DNA of 6,793 bases, from assembly GCA_937895775.1 (NCBI GenBank), contig CALBLD010000016.1, positions 1 to 6,793 of the forward strand, written 5' to 3'. Positions 1 through 5,843 of the stretch are shown piece by piece (position 1 is the first letter of the stretch; every line of letters begins with the position of its first letter). Made by a program: the position numbers and the translations under genes. The DNA comes from an uncultured Clostridia bacterium. GTDB taxonomy: Bacteria > Bacillota > Clostridia > Oscillospirales > CAG-272. The notes beneath the pieces were generated by a model, which saw only the letters and a list, made by a program, of their open reading frames with translations, made no database searches and was not told where the DNA came from.

Positions 1-1373
1 TGTCGAACGAACTTCTTCTTTTTTCGAACGGCGAATACGGCATGGCTCTCAATCTCGAGGAAACCTATGTCAGTGTGGTAATGCTCGGAAGCGACGACGG
101 CATCTGCGAGGGTGACATTGTAAAAAGAACCGGCAAGGTCGTTTCGGTTCCCGTCGGTGATGCTCTTATCGGACGTGTTGTTGATGCGCTCGGTCAGCCG
201 ATTGACGGCAAAGGTCCGATCGAATCGGACGGGATACTCCCGATTGAAGCCCCGGCACCCGGAATCATTGAACGCAAATCGGTCAGCGTTCCGCTCCAGA
301 CCGGCATCAAAGCGATAGACTCGATGATACCGATCGGCAGAGGGCAGCGTGAGCTCATAATCGGTGACAGGCAGACCGGCAAAACATCGGTTGCGATAGA
401 TACCATAATAAATCAGTGCGGCACGGGTGTGATCTGCATTTATGTCGCAATCGGACAGAAACGATCGACGGTTGCGCAGATCACCGACACACTCTACAAA
501 AACGGAGCTATGGATTACACGATCGTCGTTTCGGCAACCGCATCCGAACTTGCCCCTCTGCAATACATTGCACCCTATTCCGGCTGTGCAATGGGCGAAT
601 ATTTCATGCACAAGGGCAAAGACGTGCTTATAGTTTACGATGACCTGTCAAAGCATGCGGTAGCCTACCGCGCACTCTCGCTTCTCATACGCCGTCCGCC
701 GGGACGTGAGGCATATCCGGGAGATGTATTCTATCTCCATTCAAGACTGCTCGAACGTGCCGCACGCGTTGCCCCCGAATACGGAGGAGGCTCGCTGACG
801 GCACTCCCGATAATCGAAACGCAGGCGGGTGACGTATCCGCGTATATACCGACCAATGTCATTTCGATAACCGACGGACAGATATTCCTCGAAACCGAGC
901 TGTTCCACAGCGGCATCAGACCGGCGGTAAACCCGGGTATTTCGGTCTCGCGAGTCGGCGGAAACGCACAGATCAAGGCAATGAAAAAGGTATCCGGACC
1001 GTTGAAGCTTTTATACGCGCAATACCGCGAGCTTCAGGCGTTCGCACAGTTCGGGTCCGACCTTGACGACGACACCAAGCGCAGGCTCGCGCAGGGCGAA
1101 CGCATTGTCGAAATACTGAAGCAGGGTCGGAACGAACCGATGCCGGTCGAACAGCAGGTCGTCATCATTTATGCCGTGGTAAACGATCTGCTCAGATCAA
1201 TCCCGCTGAACCGCATCAAGGAGTTCGAAAAGGACTTTCTTGAAAGCGTCGTTACAAATCACAGCGAGATAACCGACGAAATAAAAGAGACCGGAAAGCT
1301 TTCGGAGGAAAATGAAGCCCGTATCAGAGAGGTTGTCGCCGAATACACGCAGAGATTTGCCGGGGAAGGCTGA
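1..1373 (+). CDS. atpA: F-type ATP synthase subunit alpha (partial, 5' end beyond window)
   Basis: Non-catalytic nucleotide-binding subunit of the F1 head; it alternates with beta in the alpha3beta3 hexamer on the cytoplasmic face of the membrane. The frame is open from base 3, and the 13 residues before the first Met (base 42) match the family stretch ahead of GMALNLEE, so that Met is internal. By comparison with Bacillus AtpA about 48 N-terminal residues are missing, giving a full length near 500, normal for the family. Counting from the Met at 42: Walker A GDRQTGKT at 108-115, Walker B LIVYDD at 196-201, the alpha/beta signature PAVNPGISVS at 294-303, followed directly by the arginine-finger Arg304 in SRVGG. 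The C-terminal helical domain is complete. It is first in the visible operon; its stop lies 2 bases before atpG. No anomaly seen. Identification is very secure. Confidence 0.98.
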   Translation, partial: SNELLLFSNGEYGMALNLEETYVSVVMLGSDDGICEGDIVKRTGKVVSVPVGDALIGRVVDALGQPIDGKGPIESDGILPIEAPAPGIIERKSVSVPLQTGIKAIDSMIPIGRGQRELIIGDRQTGKTSVAIDTIINQCGTGVICIYVAIGQKRSTVAQITDTLYKNGAMDYTIVVSATASELAPLQYIAPYSGCAMGEYFMHKGKDVLIVYDDLSKHAVAYRALSLLIRRPPGREAYPGDVFYLHSRLLERAARVAPEYGGGSLTALPIIETQAGDVSAYIPTNVISITDGQIFLETELFHSGIRPAVNPGISVSRVGGNAQIKAMKKVSGPLKLLYAQYRELQAFAQFGSDLDDDTKRRLAQGERIVEILKQGRNEPMPVEQQVVIIYAVVNDLLRSIPLNRIKEFEKDFLESVVTNHSEITDEIKETGKLSEENEARIREVVAEYTQRFAGEG

Positions 1374-1375
1374 TT

Positions 1376-2221
1376 ATGGCGGGAATTTCGATGAAAGCGG
1401 TAAAAAACCGCATAAAGAGTGTTGAAAACACCATGCAGATAACACATGCCATGGAGCTTGTTTCAACATCAAAATTAAGAAAAGCAAAGGAACGTGCGAC
1501 TGTCACGAAGCCGGTTCATGAAATACTGTCCGAAACGATAGACGCACTGCACAGCGACCGCACTGCGGCACAGTCGAAGTTTTTTGCGCCCCGCGGGAGC
1601 GGAAAATGCTGTTATATAGTAATCGGCGGTGACAGAGGTCTTGCCGGCGGATACAACATAAATCTTTTCCGTGCTGTCAGAGATGACATCGGAAACGATG
1701 CTGCGGCGATACTGCCGATCGGGAAAAAAAGTCTTGAACACTATAAACAGAGCGGCAAGGAGATTATAAGCTCGGCATACGGACTTACATCGGACATAAA
1801 AACATCCGATTGCTTTGCCGTCGGCAAGCTGATATGCGATGCATACACCGCCGACCGTTTCGGCAGAATAAAGCTTGCCTACACAAAGTTCGACTCCATC
1901 CTGACGCAGATACCGGTTATCGAACAAATTCTCCCGTTTCCCGAAAAAAAACCGGAAGAATATTCAAAAGAACTTACGATATACGAGCCGTCCGCCGACG
2001 AGCTTCTCGAAGCAGTGACCGTTCAGTATATATCCGCGCTTCTCTACTGTGCGGTCTGCGAATCGATTGCCGCAGAGCATGCCGCAAGACGCAACTCGAT
2101 GAGCAGTGCAAACAAAAACGGAGAAAAAATGCTCGAGGACATGCGGCTCCAGTACAACCGGGCGCGGCAATCGGTAATTACACAGGAGATAACCGAGATC
2201 GTAGCCGGAGCGGAGTCCTGA
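1376..2221 (+). CDS. atpG: F-type ATP synthase subunit gamma
   Basis: Central rotor shaft of F1, which couples c-ring rotation to catalysis in alpha3beta3. The protein has 281 residues, a normal length. The N-terminal helix carries the family pattern IKSVENTMQITHAMELVSTS (14-33). GGDRGLAGGYN (84-94) corresponds to the usual SDRGLxGGxN motif. The C-terminal helix ends in ITQEITEIVAGAES (268-281), which fits the gamma-subunit signature. The ATG at 1376 is chosen because the MAG-x(2)-MK opening is usual in clostridial gamma subunits and a GGGGAAGG ribosome binding site lies at about 1362-1369 inside the end of atpA. A second in-frame ATG at 1391 is possible but less likely. Only 2 bases separate it from the atpA stop, so translational coupling is likely. 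The middle part is less conserved, as usual for gamma. Confidence 0.97.
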   Translation: MAGISMKAVKNRIKSVENTMQITHAMELVSTSKLRKAKERATVTKPVHEILSETIDALHSDRTAAQSKFFAPRGSGKCCYIVIGGDRGLAGGYNINLFRAVRDDIGNDAAAILPIGKKSLEHYKQSGKEIISSAYGLTSDIKTSDCFAVGKLICDAYTADRFGRIKLAYTKFDSILTQIPVIEQILPFPEKKPEEYSKELTIYEPSADELLEAVTVQYISALLYCAVCESIAAEHAARRNSMSSANKNGEKMLEDMRLQYNRARQSVITQEITEIVAGAES

Positions 2222-2256
2222 CAGACTCACAAACAACAAACTGAAAGGAAAAAGAT

Positions 2257-3654
2257 ATGAGTGCGGGAAACAGAGGCAAAGTCACTCAGGTGATAGGACC
2301 TGTCATAGATATTCGCTTTACGGACGGACGTCTGCCCGATCTTCTTAACGCCGTAAAGATAGAAAGCGGCGGAAAAACAATTATATGCGAGGTCGCACAA
2401 CAAATCGGCGACGACGTCGTAAGATGCATTGCGATGAGCTCAACCGACGGTCTTCAGAGAGGTATTGAAGCGGTTGACACCGGAGAAGGAATAACGGTTC
2501 CGGTCGGCGAGTGTACTCTCGGAAGAATATTCAATCTGCTCGGCGAGCCGGTTGACAATCTCCCTGCCCCGGAGAACGCGGAACGCTGGTGCATACACCG
2601 CGAACCGCCCGCATACGACGAGCAGGAAAGCACGACCGAAATACTCGAAACCGGAATAAAGGTCGTTGACCTTATTGCTCCTTACGCCAAGGGCGGTAAG
2701 ATCGGTCTGTTCGGCGGTGCCGGAGTCGGCAAGACGGTTCTTATCATGGAGCTTATAAACAACATAGCGAAGCAGCACGGCGGAATCTCGGTATTCACCG
2801 GTGTCGGGGAACGTACCCGCGAGGGCAACGACCTGTACAACGAGATGAAGGAGTCGGGAGTCATCAACAAGACCGCCCTTGTTTACGGACAGATGAACGA
2901 ACCGCCCGGAGCGAGAATGAGGGTTGCGCTTTCCGGACTTACCATGGCGGAATATTTCAGAGACCGCGAAAATCAGGACGTACTGCTCTTTATCGACAAC
3001 ATATTCAGATTCACGCAGGCGGGCAGCGAAGTATCGGCACTTCTCGGCAGAATGCCGTCCGCAGTCGGATATCAGCCTACGCTTGCGACCGAAATGGGTG
3101 CGCTCCAGGAACGCATAACCTCCACGAAGAAGGGTTCGATCACATCGGTTCAGGCGGTTTACGTCCCTGCCGACGACCTTACCGACCCTGCACCCGCTAC
3201 AACATTTGCGCATCTTGATGCCACAACGGTTCTTTCAAGATCGATATCTTCGCTCGGAATATACCCGGCAGTTGATCCGCTTGAATCGACATCGAGAATA
3301 CTCACTCCCGAAATCGTCGGGATAGAGCATTACGAGGTTGCCGGACGAGTTCAGCAGGTTCTGCAGAGGTACAAGGAGCTTCAGGACATTATTGCAATCA
3401 TGGGCATGGACGAGCTTTCGGACGAGGACAAACTGACCGTCAGCCGTGCGAGAAAGATTCAGCGTTTCCTGTCACAGCCGTTTTCGGTTGCCGAACAATT
3501 CAACGGCATGCAGGGAAAATACGTTCCGCTCAAGGAAACGATCAGAGGCTTCAGAGAGATACTTGACGGACTTCACGACGATCTGCCGGAATCCGCATTT
3601 CTGTTTGTCGGCACGATAGACGAGGCGGTAAAAAAAGCTCACGATCTGAAATAA
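2257..3654 (+). CDS. atpD: F-type ATP synthase subunit beta (catalytic)
   Basis: Catalytic subunit of F1; it makes ATP from ADP and phosphate driven by rotation of gamma, or hydrolyses ATP in reverse. The protein has 465 residues, normal length. In order: N-terminal beta-barrel (about 1-80), Walker A GGAGVGKT (153-160), catalytic-base motif GVGERTREG with Glu185, Walker B region DVLLFIDN (241-248), adenine-contact Tyr336 in GIYPAVD, signature PAVDPLESTS (337-346), and the DELSDED lever that contacts epsilon and gamma (385-391). All key residues expected of an active beta subunit are present. AGGA at 2246-2249 lies 7 bases before the ATG, an ordinary ribosome binding site. It follows atpG after 35 bases and precedes atpC by 32 bases in the same transcription unit. 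Identification is certain; whether the enzyme couples to protons or sodium is set by the c and a subunits, which are not visible. Confidence 0.99.
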   Translation: MSAGNRGKVTQVIGPVIDIRFTDGRLPDLLNAVKIESGGKTIICEVAQQIGDDVVRCIAMSSTDGLQRGIEAVDTGEGITVPVGECTLGRIFNLLGEPVDNLPAPENAERWCIHREPPAYDEQESTTEILETGIKVVDLIAPYAKGGKIGLFGGAGVGKTVLIMELINNIAKQHGGISVFTGVGERTREGNDLYNEMKESGVINKTALVYGQMNEPPGARMRVALSGLTMAEYFRDRENQDVLLFIDNIFRFTQAGSEVSALLGRMPSAVGYQPTLATEMGALQERITSTKKGSITSVQAVYVPADDLTDPAPATTFAHLDATTVLSRSISSLGIYPAVDPLESTSRILTPEIVGIEHYEVAGRVQQVLQRYKELQDIIAIMGMDELSDEDKLTVSRARKIQRFLSQPFSVAEQFNGMQGKYVPLKETIRGFREILDGLHDDLPESAFLFVGTIDEAVKKAHDLK

Positions 3655-3668
3655 CCGACTGACTTACA

Positions 3669-3676
3669 AAAGGAAG
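3669..3676 (+). promoter_or_regulatory. Ribosome binding site of atpC
   Basis: The purine-rich AAAGGAAG lies between the atpD stop and the atpC ATG at 3687, with 10 bases between its end and the ATG. It decides the start: the in-frame TTG at 3678 is only one base away from it, too close for initiation. Confidence 0.7.
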
Positions 3677-3686
3677 ATTGCACATT

Positions 3687-4109
3687 ATGGATGATAATCA
3701 GCTCAATTTGCAGATATGTACCACCGACGGCGTCGCTTTTGACGGGCAGGTAAAAAGCGTAAAGGCACGCACTGTCGTCGGCGATGTCTGCATACTGAAA
3801 AGACATGCCAACTACATGACCATGATCGACTACGGCGAGATCAGAATACAGACGCCTGACGGGGGGATGCGTTATGCCGCGTGCAGCAAGGGTTTCCTTT
3901 CGGTATCGGACAACAGGATCCGTATAATTGCAACAACCTTTGAATTTGCGGATGAGATTGACATTGAAAGGGCAAAAAAAGCAAAGCAACTTGCGGAAGA
4001 GCGGATTGCCGAAAAACGGTCGGCATACGATCTTGACGTTGCCGAGGCGAAACTCGAACGCGCACTCATAAGACTTATGGTTGCCGACAAATACGGTTCG
4101 GAGAGATAG
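3687..4109 (+). CDS. atpC: F-type ATP synthase subunit epsilon
   Basis: Small F1 stalk subunit; it binds gamma and the c-ring and can inhibit ATP hydrolysis. The protein has 140 residues. An N-terminal beta-sandwich (about 1-87) is followed by a two-helix C-terminal domain (about 90-133). The C-terminal domain carries IDIERA (91-96), matching the I/L-D-x-x-R-A ATP-binding motif of Bacillus epsilon, and Arg125 and Arg129 fall where the two ATP-contacting arginines lie there. The usual ILPGHAPL-like stretch is replaced by ILKRHANY (36-43); I recall similar variants in other Clostridia. The ATG at 3687 is preferred: AGGAAG at 3671-3676 ends 10 bases upstream. An in-frame TTG at 3678 directly abuts that site and cannot use it. 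Last gene of the operon; its TAG stop is one base before a terminator hairpin. Confidence 0.94.
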   Translation: MDDNQLNLQICTTDGVAFDGQVKSVKARTVVGDVCILKRHANYMTMIDYGEIRIQTPDGGMRYAACSKGFLSVSDNRIRIIATTFEFADEIDIERAKKAKQLAEERIAEKRSAYDLDVAEAKLERALIRLMVADKYGSER

Positions 4110-4110
4110 C

Positions 4111-4146
4111 AAAATCCGGTCACCCGAAAAAGGGTGACCGGATTTT
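4111..4146. terminator. Bidirectional rho-independent terminator between convergent atpC and surface-protein gene
   Basis: A perfect inverted repeat: left arm AAAATCCGGTCACCC (4111-4125), loop GAAAAA (4126-4131), right arm GGGTGACCGGATTTT (4132-4146). The GC-rich core pairs TCCGGTCACCC with GGGTGACCGGA, and the A and T runs at the ends supply a U-tract for transcripts read in either direction (TTTTT on +, TTTT on -). It begins one base after the atpC stop and ends directly at the stop codon of the - strand gene (4147-4149). It therefore fills the whole 37-base gap and should end both transcripts. Confidence 0.93.
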
Positions 4147-5802
4147 TCATATTGTGCTGTTTTCGCCCGCATCCGACGTATCGGCAGCCGCGAATGTTTT
4201 TCCGGGCAGATCGAAATCATCCCTGTCAAGGCAAAAACTGTCCGGAAGATCATCGGGAGCAGGCGGGTCTTCCATTACCGCCTTGCTCACCTCATCAGCA
4301 AACTCAACCATTTCCTCGGCGGATCTGTCCTTCCTTCTCTTTTTTGCGTGCAGAATCATCCCGACAAGTATAATTACAAACAGCAGTCCTATTACCGAAA
4401 CCGCCACTGCCGTATAGAGTGTGGAGGTTGCTATCCTGCCGACGACCTGCTTCCAGAAAGAAAGTGTATACGGCGTCGGCTCACTGCTCGCTCCGATCTC
4501 CTCAAGATGTGCCGTTGTTGCGGTGACCGTATGTCCGCATCTCTTACAGTCAGCCTTCCAAAGCCCCTTACTTACGAGCGTTGCTTTTTTGATTCTTGTC
4601 CATTCCCCGTAGCTGTGTCCGAGCGGCGGTATTTCTTCGGTTATTGTATATCCGCATCCGTCCGAGCAGACTCCGGTTCTGATTCCCGCCGTTTCGCATG
4701 TGGGCTCAACCGTCACGGTCCAGACCATTTTATATTCAAGCTTTTCTACAAAATTTCCGCGCATCGACAGTCCGCAGGAGGTGCAGGTATACAGTGACCA
4801 CCCCTGCTCGGTATGCGACGCATTGACATTCGTCACACGCCAGTGATGTTCAAGCGTCGGAATTGTGATCTGATAGGACTGACCGCAGAACTCACACGCA
4901 TACAGATCGAATCCGGTATGCGAGCATGTCGCCTGTTCGGTATATGTCTTTACATATCTGTGATTACTGACCGGAGTATACGAATCACGGAAGGTCTTTC
5001 CGCATTTATCACAGGTATATGTAGTATAGCCCTGTGAGGTACATGTAGGCTCTGTAACCACGCCGTCGCCGTAATTATGACCTGTCGGTTCGCCGTTCTG
5101 CTCGGTTTTCGTTTCACCGCAAACCTTACATTTTCTCGTTATACTCCCCGCCTCGGTACAGGTCGGGTCCTCCGTGGACACCACCGTCCACGTATGGGCA
5201 ACCTTGTCAACGTAATCGGAAATGTATGTTATACTGCACTCGGTACATCTGTATTCGGTATAGCCCTCCGAGCTGCATGTCGGTTTGAAAACCGTCTTTC
5301 TGTAATTATGAAAGCAGGAAAGCTCTACGGTTCCCGCAACAAAGTCCGCTTTTACCGTCTGTCCGCCCGCATCCTTCATTCCGGAAGCACCTGCGGCGGG
5401 GGTTATTTTATATTCTCCCTTTTTTGCGCCGTTATCAAGCACAAATGTTGCGGTCGCATAGACTCCGTTTCTCGAAAGAACGCCGTCATCCGAAGTAATC
5501 GTGAGCCTGTTTTTATCGAAAGTACAGCTCACCGAGCCGTCATCCCGCAGAAACTGGGCAAACGACAGACTTTCAAGCCGCATGACCGTGCGGTCATACG
5601 ACAGATCAACATCAATCTGTTTCAGTCCGGGGTTATTCGATACTATAATGTCAACCGTAAATTTGCCGCCTCGAACCGCAGTGTTATTGTCCTCGACGCC
5701 GATCACGGCATTGCCCGCGGCAGTTGACGAAATAGCCGTGAGCAATGCAATCGGCAGAAAGCACATTACCAGAAAAACCGCAATTCTTTTAAACAAACGC
5801 AT
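4147..5802 (-). CDS. Membrane-anchored surface protein: cohesin-like domain plus seven Cys/His-rich repeats
   Basis: No characterised family member recognised; exact function unknown. The product has 551 residues from the chosen start. Residues 1-28 form a signal peptide (MRLFKR, hydrophobic core, likely cleavage after SSTA). Residues 32-161 resemble a cohesin-type beta-sandwich: GGKFTVDIIVSNNPGLKQID, then a DLSYDRTVM strand, then VYATATFVLDNGAKKGEYKI. Residues 163-432 hold seven repeats of the form Cys-x(3)-Gly...Cys-x(2)-Cys-Gly...His. A transmembrane helix (about 462-486) is followed by KKRRKDR and an acidic tail (about 494-551). Expected topology is extracellular domains, one membrane anchor and the tail in the cytoplasm. 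The start at 5802 is preferred over an ATG at 5817 because AAAGGA precedes it by 6 bases; the 5817 ATG has no ribosome binding site. It lies 41 bases downstream of trkH on the same strand, so is probably co-transcribed. No dockerin, enzyme domain or sortase signal was seen. Confidence 0.85.
   Translation of the reverse strand: MRLFKRIAVFLVMCFLPIALLTAISSTAAGNAVIGVEDNNTAVRGGKFTVDIIVSNNPGLKQIDVDLSYDRTVMRLESLSFAQFLRDDGSVSCTFDKNRLTITSDDGVLSRNGVYATATFVLDNGAKKGEYKITPAAGASGMKDAGGQTVKADFVAGTVELSCFHNYRKTVFKPTCSSEGYTEYRCTECSITYISDYVDKVAHTWTVVSTEDPTCTEAGSITRKCKVCGETKTEQNGEPTGHNYGDGVVTEPTCTSQGYTTYTCDKCGKTFRDSYTPVSNHRYVKTYTEQATCSHTGFDLYACEFCGQSYQITIPTLEHHWRVTNVNASHTEQGWSLYTCTSCGLSMRGNFVEKLEYKMVWTVTVEPTCETAGIRTGVCSDGCGYTITEEIPPLGHSYGEWTRIKKATLVSKGLWKADCKRCGHTVTATTAHLEEIGASSEPTPYTLSFWKQVVGRIATSTLYTAVAVSVIGLLFVIILVGMILHAKKRRKDRSAEEMVEFADEVSKAVMEDPPAPDDLPDSFCLDRDDFDLPGKTFAAADTSDAGENSTI
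4507..5316 (-). repeat. Seven tandem protein-level Cys/His-rich repeats in the surface protein
   Basis: Seven units of about 35-45 residues (residues 163-432 of the product), roughly H-x-Y/W...(E)PTC-x(3)-G-Y...Y-x-C-x(2)-CG. First cysteines are at 176, 215, 254, 293 and 369; the C-x-x-C pairs are 186/189, 225/228, 264/267, 303/306, 340/343 and 419/422, and unit 6 has a wider 379/383 pair. Unit 5 has His330, and unit 7 Leu409, where the first Cys would be. The layout resembles small zinc-ribbon-like repeats, but metal binding is an inference. The units are divergent in DNA sequence; no exact tandem DNA repeat was noticed. Confidence 0.8.
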
Positions 5803-5808
5803 ACAAAA

Positions 5809-5814
5809 TCCTTT
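5809..5814 (-). promoter_or_regulatory. Ribosome binding site of the surface-protein gene
   Basis: AAAGGA on the - strand sits 6 bases before the ATG at 5802. The upstream in-frame ATG at 5815-5817 is preceded by CTACCCCAACGAA, which has no Shine-Dalgarno character. The site therefore supports the shorter start, which also gives a cleaner signal peptide beginning MRLFKR. Confidence 0.72.
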
Positions 5815-5843
5815 CATTTCGTTGGGGTAGCTTTATCATTTTT

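Noticed and set aside
42..44. ATG at 42 as the true start of atpA
   Set aside because: The frame is open upstream to the window edge and the preceding 13 codons match the conserved family sequence before GMALNLEE.
1475..1927. 150-codon - strand open frame inside atpG
   Set aside because: Fully antisense to atpG, with no ribosome binding site or domain recognised; a shadow of the sense gene.
2440..3213. 257-codon open frame on the - strand inside atpD
   Set aside because: It lies entirely antisense to a strongly conserved atpD, its translation is rich in Arg/Ser/Cys without recognisable domains, and it is explained by codon bias of the sense gene.
3678..3686. TTG start for atpC giving three extra residues
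   Set aside because: The ribosome binding site ends one base before the TTG, too close for initiation, while the ATG at 3687 has workable spacing.
4192..4209. LPGKT in the tail of the surface protein as a possible sortase signal
   Set aside because: It lies after the transmembrane helix, near the C-terminus, with no hydrophobic segment or basic tail following it, so it cannot act as a sorting signal.
3639..4253. 204-codon - strand open frame spanning atpC and the terminator
   Set aside because: It runs across the end of atpD, the whole of atpC, the terminator hairpin and the end of the surface-protein gene, and encodes no recognisable protein.
5077..5727. 216-codon open frame on the + strand opposite the surface-protein gene
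   Set aside because: It is antisense to a gene with a clear signal peptide, repeats and membrane helix; its translation shows no family resemblance.
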